A stretch of 64,000 bases of DNA from NCBI RefSeq assembly GCF_004348115.1, contig NZ_QPFB01000001.1:2868028-2932027 (forward strand), in the 5' to 3' direction. Positions within the stretch are counted from its first letter, which is position 1. Every line of letters begins with the position of its first letter. The DNA comes from Stenotrophomonas sp. ATCM1_4 (GTDB taxonomy: Bacteria; Pseudomonadota; Gammaproteobacteria; Xanthomonadales; Xanthomonadaceae). A program made the translations under genes and the position numbers. Positions 46,085 through 54,580 of the stretch are shown piece after piece. The notes beneath the pieces are model-generated. The model saw nothing but the letters and a program-made list of their open reading frames with translations. It did not search any database and was not told the DNA's origin.

Positions 46085-48705
46085 ATCGCCTCCATGGATA
46101 CAATGCCTGCCTGCCCGGCCGAAGCTTCAGCCGGCACCTGATAGTCCACGCCGCAGTGCTGGTCGTCGTTCGCGCCCCAGCGCACCTGCAGCCTGCCGGC
46201 GTCGTGCTCGCTGCGCAGGTAGATGCGTCCACCCTGGCTGACCATGCCCACCGGCTGCCCGGCCACATCAACCACCTGCGCACCGAACGGCATGGCCTGG
46301 CCATGGCCGTCGCGTACCCGCATCAACAACGCACGCCCCTTGCGCGTGGCGAAGTGCAGATGGCTGATGGCACCGGCATACGGCGCCACCGTCTGGCTGC
46401 TGCCCTGCAGCTCCACCTCCAGCGACATACCCTGCGGATCCAGCGTGACCGTATTGAGTCGATACGGCGAGACATACGGCACCACCGCGTACCCATCGCC
46501 ATCGATGCGCAATCCGGGGGCATTCCCCACGCGCGCATCGCGCGCATCGCGTGCCTCCACCAGCACCATGGTGTCACCGCGATCCGGCGTGAAGGTGACG
46601 CCCCCCGGATGCAGGACCAGGCTGCCATTGGCGCCGAACGCTGCCTGGCGGAACGCGCTGGAATAGCTGTACGAGCCGCTCAGCGCGGTGTAGCGGCTGC
46701 GATACTCGGCATTGCCGACCAGGGTGCTGTCCGCATCACGTGCATCGGACAGGGCCAGCCCATAGCTGAGCGCGTTCGCCTCGCCGGTCGCGCCGGTGAT
46801 GCCGATGCGGCTGTTGTCATACCCCTGCGTGCCGCGCGCGCCCACGTCCACATTCAGCGACAGCGGCTGCGTGCCACGGCCCAGCGGCACGCTCACCGAC
46901 AGCAGGTATTCGGTGTCCGGGCGTCCGGCAACACCGTCCTCGGTGCGCACCGCGGAGAACCCATAGTTGAGTGCGCGCCAGACATGGTTGTAGCCCACCT
47001 GGAACTGCTTGCCGGTGCCTGCGCGGTCATAGAAGTCGCGCAGCGAACCGGTGACGTACAACGCGCCCCATCGCTGTCCCAGTGGCTGGTTCAGCGTCAG
47101 CTGGACCTGGCTGCGCTGGCGGCCCAGCGCAAACCCGTCGCCGCGACGTACCGCATCGCGCACCTGCATCGCATCGAGCAGGCTGTAGAAGCCACGGGTG
47201 GAGTAGCGGTACGCCGCCACGGTCAGGTTGGTTCCGGTTTCGCCGATGAGATGGCTGTAACTCAGCCGGACACTGGCGCCCTGCCGCCGCAGGCCCGCCA
47301 GCTCGGTGCGCGCATGGGTGACATCGGCCGCGAAGGCGCCCACCGCGGTGGAAAGGCCCAGCCCGTACAGCACCGAGGCATAGCCCTCGCTGGCGTTGCC
47401 ACCGCCGTACAGCGTCAGGCGGTTGCCCATCCCGCGCTGGTAGGTGGCCTGCAGCAACCAGGGAGCATCATCCAGCTGTTCGTTGCGCACCTTGCCCGCG
47501 GTGATCGCATAGCGCGAAATGCCCGCCCGCAACATCTGCGGCACCGAACCGAACGGCACCTTGAACACGCGCCGCCGGCCGTCGGCTTCAAGCACGGTCA
47601 CCTCGAGGTCGCCACCATAGCCGGTGGGGTAGAGGTCATCGATGACGAAGCTGCCCGGCGACACCGTGACCGAATGGATCAACTGCTGGTTCTGGCGGAT
47701 CTCCACCCGTGCATTGGTTTCGGCGATGCCACGCACCACCGGTGCGTAGCCACGCAGTGAATCGGGCAGCATGCGGTCGTCGCTGACCAGGCTGATGCCG
47801 CTGTAGCCGATCGCATCGAACAGTTCGCCGTTGGTATAGGACTGCCCGATCGTCAGCAGGCCACGCACGCCGGCGATGCCGCGCTGGGCGTAGCTCGCGA
47901 TGCCCTGCCAACGGCGGCCGTCACCTTCGTTCCAGGTGAGGTTGGCGTCATGCCGGAACTGCCATCCGGCCAGGTTCAGCCCGGCGTTGAGTCCCAGGTA
48001 GGCGCTGCGGCTGCGTTGCCCACCCGGGGTCCGGTTGTGGCTGTCCACGCCGTTGAAGCTGTAGCCGATGAAACCGGCATTGATGCCGCGATCCCATCGC
48101 GCGGGACTGACGTAGCCGCGCGCTTCGCGCCGCAGCACGGCCTGCGGGATGCTCAGGTCATAGCGCAGGTCGGCGCTGTTGAAGCGGCCGAATGCGTCGG
48201 CGATGCGCTGGCGCACCGGCATGCAGGCGTCGTCCAGCGGCACGGCCGCGGCGGTGCCCGCGCCGAGTACCGTGCTGTCCACGCCCAGTTCTTCCAACTG
48301 CGCGGGGCGGAAGCAGGCATCTACCTGGCCGCTGGCATCGGCCCTGAACTCCACGTCACGCCGCCCCTGCCACGCCCCGTTCACATAGAGGTCCACGCGA
48401 TAGATGCCCGCAGCCATCGGGTTGCCGTTGCTGAAGGCGGACAGGTCGATGCGACGCGCCTGCCCGGACAGGAAGTTCGAGTTGAACTGGGCGTTGGCCG
48501 GCGGTGCCAACGGGACGGCACCGGCCGCGCTCTGTGCCAGCAAGGCGCGCTCGCCGAGGTTGACCGGCTCGGCCCACGCCCGCGCCGCGGCGGACAGTGC
48601 CACCGCCGTGGCCAGCCATCGGCAGGCCCTGCCGCCGATCGCGCGGCGCGTTGGTGCATGGCGGGCTACGCCAGGCATGGATGCGATCACCCTGCTTCCC
48701 TTCAC
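46075..48705 (-). CDS. Fimbrial outer-membrane usher (FimD/PapC family)
   Basis: The usher is the outer-membrane pore that assembles pilin-chaperone complexes into fimbriae. The 876-residue product has the N-terminal domain (AQFNSNFLSGQARRIDLSAF, AGIYRVDLYVNG), a 24-strand barrel with the plug and signatures GFIGYSFNGVDSHNRTPGG, GLNLAGWQFRHDANL, SPGSFVIDDLYPTGYGGDLEV, and the two C-terminal domains (DAQVVDVAGQPVGM-like, CGVDYQVP). The start is uncertain: the GTG at 48705 has GGAGAGG 5 nt upstream and leaves a 47-residue leader; an ATG at 48789 would overlap the chaperone by 14 nt but gives an overlong leader. Confidence 0.93.
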   Translation of the reverse strand: MKGSRVIASMPGVARHAPTRRAIGGRACRWLATAVALSAAARAWAEPVNLGERALLAQSAAGAVPLAPPANAQFNSNFLSGQARRIDLSAFSNGNPMAAGIYRVDLYVNGAWQGRRDVEFRADASGQVDACFRPAQLEELGVDSTVLGAGTAAAVPLDDACMPVRQRIADAFGRFNSADLRYDLSIPQAVLRREARGYVSPARWDRGINAGFIGYSFNGVDSHNRTPGGQRSRSAYLGLNAGLNLAGWQFRHDANLTWNEGDGRRWQGIASYAQRGIAGVRGLLTIGQSYTNGELFDAIGYSGISLVSDDRMLPDSLRGYAPVVRGIAETNARVEIRQNQQLIHSVTVSPGSFVIDDLYPTGYGGDLEVTVLEADGRRRVFKVPFGSVPQMLRAGISRYAITAGKVRNEQLDDAPWLLQATYQRGMGNRLTLYGGGNASEGYASVLYGLGLSTAVGAFAADVTHARTELAGLRRQGASVRLSYSHLIGETGTNLTVAAYRYSTRGFYSLLDAMQVRDAVRRGDGFALGRQRSQVQLTLNQPLGQRWGALYVTGSLRDFYDRAGTGKQFQVGYNHVWRALNYGFSAVRTEDGVAGRPDTEYLLSVSVPLGRGTQPLSLNVDVGARGTQGYDNSRIGITGATGEANALSYGLALSDARDADSTLVGNAEYRSRYTALSGSYSYSSAFRQAAFGANGSLVLHPGGVTFTPDRGDTMVLVEARDARDARVGNAPGLRIDGDGYAVVPYVSPYRLNTVTLDPQGMSLEVELQGSSQTVAPYAGAISHLHFATRKGRALLMRVRDGHGQAMPFGAQVVDVAGQPVGMVSQGGRIYLRSEHDAGRLQVRWGANDDQHCGVDYQVPAEASAGQAGIVSMEAICR

Positions 48706-48775
48706 GCGGACCTCTCCCGACGCCGTCGGTCTGCGCCCGTGCACGGGACACGCGAGCGGACGGCGATGCATCACC

Positions 48776-49501
48776 TCAGCGACCCGCATCCAGGCGAACG
48801 CTCCGCTCGATGCGACCGCCGTAGTCGTTGATGGTGCGGAACCGCACCTCCTCGGTGGCCGCCGGCACGATGAACTCCAGCTGCTGGTCCGGGGCGATCA
48901 TCCGGCCCTGCGCCTGGATCACCGTGTCCTGGCCGGCGGCCCATGCATGCGCCTCGGCCAGGGTCACGTGGTACGGCGTGGGGTTGTGCACGCGCAGGCG
49001 GTCACCGCCCAGGGTCCACTGCAGCGCCTGTGCTGCATCATTGGCGTGGCCGTTCAGCCCCTGCGGACGGAAGAACAGCTTCAGGCGTGAACGGAACGCG
49101 ACCTGCAGGTAGTTCTGCCCGGCACCGCCGGCCTCCTCAGGAACGGGCGGGACATCCAGCACGTTGAGCCAGAACACCGTTTCACGATCGGCGGGCAGTG
49201 CGCGTCCCGAGTAGATCACCCGCAAGGCCTGGCTGCTGCCCGGCTCCACCCGGCTGATCGGCGGCGTCAGCACGAACGGGGCATCGCTGTCCTCCGGCGT
49301 CTGTTCGGCATCGCCCGTATCGATCCATGCCTGCACCAACGACGGTGTGTCGCCGACATTGTTCACCTGCACGGTGACCTCGCGCGCCTGCGCCGGGTAG
49401 ATCACACGCGTACCGTTGATCACGATGCCGGCCTGTGCGGACGGGCAGAACAGCAGGGACGACACCAGCAGCAGTGATGCCCGACGACGGATCACGTTCA
49501 T
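48776..49501 (-). CDS. Fimbrial periplasmic chaperone (PapD/FimC family)
   Basis: The 241-residue product folds and caps pilins in the periplasm by donor-strand complementation. It has a signal peptide (LLLVSSLLFCPSAQAG) and the two Ig-like domains: GIVINGTRVIYPAQAREVTV with the subunit-binding Arg, FWLNVLDVPPVPEE and the G1-strand-like SRLKLFFRPQGL. The start MNVIRRRASLLL gives a compact signal peptide; a GTG 10 codons earlier adds a non-signal leader. It lies between the major fimbrin and the usher. Confidence 0.94.
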   Translation of the reverse strand: MNVIRRRASLLLVSSLLFCPSAQAGIVINGTRVIYPAQAREVTVQVNNVGDTPSLVQAWIDTGDAEQTPEDSDAPFVLTPPISRVEPGSSQALRVIYSGRALPADRETVFWLNVLDVPPVPEEAGGAGQNYLQVAFRSRLKLFFRPQGLNGHANDAAQALQWTLGGDRLRVHNPTPYHVTLAEAHAWAAGQDTVIQAQGRMIAPDQQLEFIVPAATEEVRFRTINDYGGRIERSVRLDAGR

Positions 49502-49572
49502 TGCCCAACGACCGGAAGAAAGGGAAGCCACCGGCTGGCCGTACGGCCAACCGGTACCAATGCAGGTGATCG

Positions 49573-50112
49573 TCAGTTGTAGATGATCGTGTACTTGACG
49601 CTGCTGGCAACTTCACCGGCACTGGCTGCCGCCGTGGCGTAGTACTCGGCGTAATAGTTGAGGCTGGCCGAGCCATCGGCGGCGACGGTCACCCACTGCG
49701 AGTTGGCCTGCGCACTGCCACTGCCCGCGGCCAGCACCGGCAGGAACTGGTTGTTGGACCCCAGCAACTGGATCTGCACATTGCCTGCCGCGTTGGCCGC
49801 AGCCTGGTTGAGCAGGCGCCCCGACGTGAAGTCCACGCTCGCGCCCGGCTCGAAGTAGGTCGCCACGTCGCCGGCGCTGCACTGGCTCAGGCTGATCGTG
49901 AAGGGCGTGCGGCCTGCGGTGGAGCCGGCGGCGGGCAGCGAGGACTTGGCCACGGTCGGCAGGGTGACGGTGAAGTCCTTGCCCTGTGGCGTGGTGATGT
50001 CGCAGGTCTTGTCGGTGACCAGGCCGTTGAAGGTTATGGTGCCGTCGGCGGCGTTGGCAGCGGACGTCGCGGCGGCCAGCACCGCGATTGCAAACAAGCG
50101 GATCGTGTTCAT
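49573..50112 (-). CDS. Major fimbrial subunit (SMF-1-like pilin)
   Basis: The 179-residue product is the first gene of the locus and fits a type 1 pilin. It has a signal peptide (MNTIRLFAIAVLAAATSAANA, cleaved before ADGTITFNG), the disulfide pair Cys37 and Cys78 region (TDKTCDITTP, SLSQCSAGD), and the C-terminal beta-zipper motif VKYTIIYN recognised by the chaperone. The GTITFNGLVTDKTC start is characteristic of the SMF-1 fimbrin of Stenotrophomonas maltophilia. The subunit-chaperone-usher-adhesin order matches the SMF-1 operon. Confidence 0.93.
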   Translation of the reverse strand: MNTIRLFAIAVLAAATSAANAADGTITFNGLVTDKTCDITTPQGKDFTVTLPTVAKSSLPAAGSTAGRTPFTISLSQCSAGDVATYFEPGASVDFTSGRLLNQAAANAAGNVQIQLLGSNNQFLPVLAAGSGSAQANSQWVTVAADGSASLNYYAEYYATAAASAGEVASSVKYTIIYN

Positions 50113-50535
50113 TCTCGAGATTCCATCCCTGACGGGAGACAGTGGAAGGGGGAGGAGGAAGCAAAGGATTTCGCGGGCCTTTGCCCTCGCCTTGCGTCTC
50201 ACCTGCACGCGAACGCTTCCTGTGCGGTCACGGCGGCGGGAGATTAGCCACGCCCGCCAGCGGGCACCAATCCACGGCACGAATGTCCGTTGTTGACACG
50301 GCATCGCGCTTGCCCTCTTTCGTGGAAGCGTTGCCAGTGTCCGGCAGACAGCATGCTGCAATGCCGCGCCGGACGCCTGTTTTCTTACACCGCTGCATCC
50401 ATGCAAATAGCTGAAATACAGCTGTTTGATGCACATCACCCTTTGCCAGTGACGGGCCGTCCAGATCGCGATGTTGCCCCTTACCGAACAGTTCGCGAAG
50501 GAGCCAACTGGTCACTCCCCTGCGGAGGACACGTC
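50113..50535. promoter_or_regulatory. 423-nt divergent control region of the fimbrial genes
   Basis: This region separates fimA (minus) from a divergent fimbrial-like gene (plus). The middle is AT-rich and holds the inverted repeat AAATAGCTG-AAATA-CAGCTGTTT (50405-50427), one mismatch, flanked by GCATC and GATGC, and next to it a CRP/Clp-like half-perfect palindrome at 50425-50440. No sigma70 hexamers are clear. The 300 nt next to fimA are GC-rich and could encode a long leader. Confidence 0.5.
50425..50440 (+). promoter_or_regulatory. CRP/Clp-like site in the fimbrial control region
   Basis: TTTGA-TGCACA-TCACC fits TGTGA-N6-TCACA with one mismatch in each half. It overlaps the right end of the AGCTG inverted repeat. 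It is weaker than the TPS-locus site at 32867-32882. Confidence 0.4.
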
Positions 50536-50907
50536 ATGAAAACACCTCTCCTGCTGTGCGTGGCGCTGGTTTCCATTTCTGCAACGGTGCAGGCCAATAC
50601 CGGCACGATGCGCTTCAACGGGGTCATCACCGACCCCAGCTGCACGATGCAGCTGTCCGCCACGGCGCAGGAACTGCGCCTGTCCGATTGCCCGGCCTCG
50701 GCGGGTGGTGCAGTGATCTCGGTGAAACCGCTAGGTGGCGGCGAAGAGGGGAACGCACGCATGGGCGGTCCCGTCGCAGGCCTTGCCGCACTGTCCGGCG
50801 ATGATCCGGATACGGATCAGCGGGGCATCTCCGCACGCTATCCCCTGCGCGGCGCGCAACAGGCACGCCTGCAGGGCGATTACGTCGTGGTCATTGATTA
50901 CCCGTGA
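50536..50907 (+). CDS. Small divergent fimbrial-like protein
   Basis: The 123-residue product has a signal peptide (MKTPLLLCVALVSISATVQA) and a short pilin-like domain: NTGTMRFNGVITDPSCTMQL, the second cysteine in LRLSDCPAS and a terminal strand YVVVIDYP that looks like a chaperone-binding C-terminus. At about 103 mature residues it is shorter than a normal pilin (about 150). It is transcribed opposite to the fimbrial operon with GGAGG 7 nt before the ATG, so it may be a minor, anchoring or terminating subunit. Confidence 0.8.
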   Translation: MKTPLLLCVALVSISATVQANTGTMRFNGVITDPSCTMQLSATAQELRLSDCPASAGGAVISVKPLGGGEEGNARMGGPVAGLAALSGDDPDTDQRGISARYPLRGAQQARLQGDYVVVIDYP

Positions 50908-50938
50908 TGGGCTCGGCGGCACGCCGCCGCATCACCGC

Positions 50939-52360
50939 TCAGGCCGCGCGTCGCGCCTGTCGCACGCTCCATGCGCCCAGCACCAGCAACCACAGCGCCG
51001 CATGCACCGACGCTGCGCCCAGTTGCAACCATGGTCCCGGCAACGGGTACAGCAGCAGCGCCGATACCAGCAACGCGATGCCGGCCACCACAGGCAAGCG
51101 CAGGACCCATTGCTGGCCCAGCAAGCGGTACCGATGCAGGAACAGCACGGCGGTGACGAGGATGCCGGCCAGCGCCGCCCAGGCGATGCCGGCCATGCCA
51201 GTAACCATGGGCACCAGCAGCAATGCCAGTGCGTTGACCGCGCTGCCAAGCAGCTCGCAGCGCATCGGCAACAGGGTGTCGCCGGCGGCATAGGCATAGC
51301 GCGCGAGCAGCGCGTTCCACGCGCCGAACACGATCACGCAGGCGAACCACGCCAGCAGCATCGGCAGCGGCCCCTGCGCCATTCCCGCCGGCAACAGCAG
51401 TTGCACCAGCGCGGGCGCGGCGCCGATCAGGCCGGCCGCCGCCGGCACGGTCAATGCGGCGGTGGCCAGCATGCCGACCTGCAGGGCCGCGCGGCGCGCC
51501 TGCGGGTCATCGGCCAGCCGGGTCATGCGCGCCAGCACCACCTGGTTCAGGCTCATCAACGCGACCAGCGGCAGGTTGACCAGCTTGCGCGCCAGGTTGA
51601 CCAGCGTGATCGCCCCTTCGCCGAGGAAGGACGCGCAGATGCGCTCCAGCAGCACCAGTCCCTGGCTGGCGCCGGCGCTGGCCAGCAATGGCGCCAGGCG
51701 GCGGTACAGCAGCGCGATGTCCTGCACCTGCCACTGCCAGCGCCAGGGGCGCCAACCGCTGCGCCACAGCAGCGGCAGCATCGAGGCCAACATCAGCACC
51801 GCGCCGAGGACGAAGGCCCAGGCCAGGCGGTGTTCGTCGGTGCTGCCACGCTGCAGCAGCAACAGCACCACCGCAGGCAGGTTGTAGAGGAACGAGCCCA
51901 GGCCGGCGACCAGGAAGCGCTCCTGCGCCTGGGCCACGGCCGCGGCCAGGGCATGCAGCAGCAGCAACGGCACGCTGGCCGCCAGGATCGTCAGGCTGGC
52001 CGAGGCATCGTGCTGCGCGGAAGCGGACAGGCCCGGGCCGATCAGCCGCACCCACAACGGTGCGGCGATCGCCAACAGCACCGCCAGCGCAACGCCCAGC
52101 AGCATCAGGCTCGAGACCTGCGCGGACAACCAGCCCACGCGCCGTTCGCCGGCCAGTTGCTGGTACAGCGGCAGCGCCGCCGAGGACAACAACCCGGCGG
52201 CCAGCGTCATGCGGATCGCCTCGGGCAGGAACATGCCGACCAGGAACGCATCGGTGCGCGCGCCCGCCCCCCAGGCATCGACCAGCAGCCACTCGCGGCC
52301 GAAGCCGAGCGCCAGCCCGGCGATGGTCGCCAGCGTCAGCCAGAGCGTGGCGCGGAACAT
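50939..52360 (-). CDS. MVF/MurJ-type flippase of the exopolysaccharide cluster
   Basis: The 473-residue, roughly 13-helix product belongs to the MOP/MVF superfamily. It begins MFRATLWLTLATIAGLALGFGREW and has the MurJ-like signature AWGAGARTDAFLVGMFLPEAIR. As the last gene of a polysaccharide operon it more likely flips undecaprenyl-linked repeat units than lipid II; the housekeeping murJ is expected elsewhere. It lies 4 nt after the acyltransferase gene and converges with the small fimbrial gene. Confidence 0.83.
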   Translation of the reverse strand: MFRATLWLTLATIAGLALGFGREWLLVDAWGAGARTDAFLVGMFLPEAIRMTLAAGLLSSAALPLYQQLAGERRVGWLSAQVSSLMLLGVALAVLLAIAAPLWVRLIGPGLSASAQHDASASLTILAASVPLLLLHALAAAVAQAQERFLVAGLGSFLYNLPAVVLLLLQRGSTDEHRLAWAFVLGAVLMLASMLPLLWRSGWRPWRWQWQVQDIALLYRRLAPLLASAGASQGLVLLERICASFLGEGAITLVNLARKLVNLPLVALMSLNQVVLARMTRLADDPQARRAALQVGMLATAALTVPAAAGLIGAAPALVQLLLPAGMAQGPLPMLLAWFACVIVFGAWNALLARYAYAAGDTLLPMRCELLGSAVNALALLLVPMVTGMAGIAWAALAGILVTAVLFLHRYRLLGQQWVLRLPVVAGIALLVSALLLYPLPGPWLQLGAASVHAALWLLVLGAWSVRQARRAA

Positions 52361-52364
52361 CGGC

Positions 52365-53186
52365 TCAGTGCAGCAGGGTCAGCAGGTTCTTGCCGCCCAC
52401 CTTGTAGTTGAGGTTGTGCGGCCGTTCACCCATCGGCTTGGCACCGCTGCCGCCGATGATCTTGTAGGGCGCGACTTCCTTGGCGACCACGGTGTTGGCG
52501 GTGATCACGCAGCCGCGTCCCAGGTGCGCGCCATGCGCCACCAGCGCGCGGCTGGCGATCCACACGTAGTCCTCGATCACGATCGGCGCGGACACCGACC
52601 AGAACTCCGGCGCGGTCAGGTCATGCGTGCCGGCGATGATCAGCACGTGCGAGGCGATGGCGACGTGGTCGCCGATGCGCAGCCCGGCGCGTGCGTCGAT
52701 CTGGCAATGCCAGGCAATGACGCTGTCCTTGCCGATCACCAGGTTGTTCACACCCAGCACCTCGGTGTTGCGCCAGATGGTGGAGCCCTCGCCGATCTTC
52801 GCCCCGCCGATGCGCAGCCAGGTCAACCGCACCCAGTGGAACGGCACCTTGTTGATGGCGATGTTGTAGACCTGCTCCCACAGCCGCAGGCAACGGTCCT
52901 TCAGCGTGGCCCAGTTCTTGCCGTAACGCGGCACCAGCTGGGTGGGCACCTCGCCCTTGAGCTCGTGGTACAGGCGCCGGCCCAACGGGTCCTGCAGGGT
53001 CGGCTCGATGTCCACCGAACAGATCGAGACGCGTACTTCGTCGCCGCTGGGTTCCTCGAACGCGCCCTCGTTGGCCAGCAGCCATTCGTAGGCGGCCAGC
53101 AGCGCCGGCGTGTCCACGCCCATGCGCGCGGCATAGTCGCCCAGCCGCGAGCGCAGGTCCGTCGAATGGAAAATACGATGTCTCAT
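52365..53186 (-). CDS. Left-handed beta-helix acyltransferase
   Basis: The 273-residue product has a predominantly helical N-terminal half and a C-terminal hexapeptide-repeat domain (LRIGGAKIGEGSTIWRNTEV, VIGKDSVIAWHCQIDARAGL, IGDHVAIASHVLIIAGTHDL) ending VIEDYVWIASRALVAHG and ITANTVVAKEVAPYKIIGGSG, typical of NodL/WcaF-type O-acetyltransferases. The histidine in AGTHDL is the likely catalytic residue. It probably decorates the exopolysaccharide. The start ATG overlaps the upstream polymerase gene by 4 nt. Confidence 0.87.
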   Translation of the reverse strand: MRHRIFHSTDLRSRLGDYAARMGVDTPALLAAYEWLLANEGAFEEPSGDEVRVSICSVDIEPTLQDPLGRRLYHELKGEVPTQLVPRYGKNWATLKDRCLRLWEQVYNIAINKVPFHWVRLTWLRIGGAKIGEGSTIWRNTEVLGVNNLVIGKDSVIAWHCQIDARAGLRIGDHVAIASHVLIIAGTHDLTAPEFWSVSAPIVIEDYVWIASRALVAHGAHLGRGCVITANTVVAKEVAPYKIIGGSGAKPMGERPHNLNYKVGGKNLLTLLH

Positions 53187-54580
53187 GCCTGCTTCCTCGA
53201 AGACGATGACGGACGGCCTGGCGCGTCGGCCGGCACGGCAGCGGCGCTCTGCAGCCCCATGCCCATCACCAGCCAGAACAGTGCGACCAGCACCATGGTG
53301 AAACTGTAGTAGTGATCGATCAGGCCGGTGACCAGCGCGGCCAGCAGGCCGGTGGTACAGCCCATCCACATGCCGTTGCGTGCATCAATGGCCGTGACCT
53401 TGCCCTGCGGACGCACCTGCTTCCACCAGCGCCAGGTCACCACGCCGTACAGCAGCATGCCGAGCAGGCCCAGCTTGTACATGTAGTACAGCCACAGGTT
53501 GGAGATGCCGAGCAGGCCGCTGCCCGGGACCGGCGGCTCGGTACGGAAGCCGATGCCCAGCGGATAGCGGGCCACCGCCTCGGGGAAACGTTTGTACTCG
53601 TCCACGCGCACTTCGGTACTGGCGTTGTCGGAGGAGAACATGGTGGCCAGGCGGTCCTGCAGCGGCGGGTAGCTCACCGCCAGCGCCACGCCGCCCAGCA
53701 CCCCGGCCAGCACCATCGCCCGCGCGTAGGGCACGCGCAGCCACGACAGCCACAGCAGCATCACGCCGATGGCCAGGATGGCGCCGCGCGAGCTGCTCAA
53801 CAGCAGCGCCGCCGTGCCCAACACCGCCACCGCCGCGCCGAGCAGGCGCCGCCAGCCATGCTGGTAAAGGGCATGGAACGCCGCCATCGGCACGAACAGG
53901 GCCATCGCGCCGCCGGTCAGATTGGGATGCACCCACGGCGTGCCCAGGCGCGCGTTCTCGGCGCTGAAGATGTCCAGCAGGGCTTCCGGGTGCGCGTACC
54001 GCGCCTTCTCCAGGATCGGGATCATGTCCAGCGCGCTGCGCGACTTGATGAACATGCCGAGCGAGAGCAGCAGCATGGCCAGGTTGCCCAGCAGCAGCAT
54101 CACCATCAGCTGCTCGCGTTGCTTCTGCTGCGACAGCATCAACGGTGCCAGCAGCAGCGGCGACAGGTTGGCCAGCCAGCGCACCCAGTTCACCGGGCCA
54201 TTGCCATCGGCCACCACCATCACCTGGCCGACCAGGAACGGAAACGCGCTGAAGGCCATCAACAACAGCAGCGAACGCTCCACCCCGCCCCAGTCCGGAC
54301 GCTCCAGCTTCTGGAAGAACAACTGCAGCATGACCCCGGCCCAGGTCAGGCCCAGCATCGCCTCGGCCACGGTGAAACGGATGCCGACCTGCAACGTGCT
54401 GTACGGCATGAACGTGGCCGACAACGCGAACAGGGACAGGCCGACCACCGGCCAGCGCAGTACCACCAGCGCCGCCGGAAAGCCCGCCAGCAGCACGAAG
54501 AACTTGGACGGCGGCAGCACCAGCAGCAGGCTGCCGAACAGCACCCCGCACAGCACCGCGACGGTGGTGCCCAGCTTCAC
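53183..54580 (-). CDS. Wzy-like polysaccharide polymerase (O-antigen ligase family)
   Basis: The 465-residue product has about 11-12 membrane helices and the large periplasmic loop of the O-antigen ligase/Wzy family (MFSSDNASTEVRVDEYKRFP, then YPLGIGF), where the conserved Arg and the ...YPLG.G pattern occur. In a Wzx/Wzy pathway it would join repeat units in the periplasm. It overlaps the neighbouring genes by 4 nt on both sides. The presence of Wzx-like, Wzy-like, OPX and copolymerase genes together supports polymerase over ligase. Confidence 0.85.
   Translation of the reverse strand: MKLGTTVAVLCGVLFGSLLLVLPPSKFFVLLAGFPAALVVLRWPVVGLSLFALSATFMPYSTLQVGIRFTVAEAMLGLTWAGVMLQLFFQKLERPDWGGVERSLLLLMAFSAFPFLVGQVMVVADGNGPVNWVRWLANLSPLLLAPLMLSQQKQREQLMVMLLLGNLAMLLLSLGMFIKSRSALDMIPILEKARYAHPEALLDIFSAENARLGTPWVHPNLTGGAMALFVPMAAFHALYQHGWRRLLGAAVAVLGTAALLLSSSRGAILAIGVMLLWLSWLRVPYARAMVLAGVLGGVALAVSYPPLQDRLATMFSSDNASTEVRVDEYKRFPEAVARYPLGIGFRTEPPVPGSGLLGISNLWLYYMYKLGLLGMLLYGVVTWRWWKQVRPQGKVTAIDARNGMWMGCTTGLLAALVTGLIDHYYSFTMVLVALFWLVMGMGLQSAAAVPADAPGRPSSSSRKQA

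Noticed and set aside
50939-52360. Housekeeping lipid II flippase MurJ
   Set aside because: Position at the end of an EPS operon suggests a polysaccharide flippase; the family alone cannot tell, so no gene symbol was given.
50735-52411. 558-residue Gln/Arg/His-rich plus-strand frame
   Set aside because: It overlaps the pilin-like gene in a different frame and lies opposite the flippase; its Q/H/R-rich composition is typical of antisense frames over membrane proteins.
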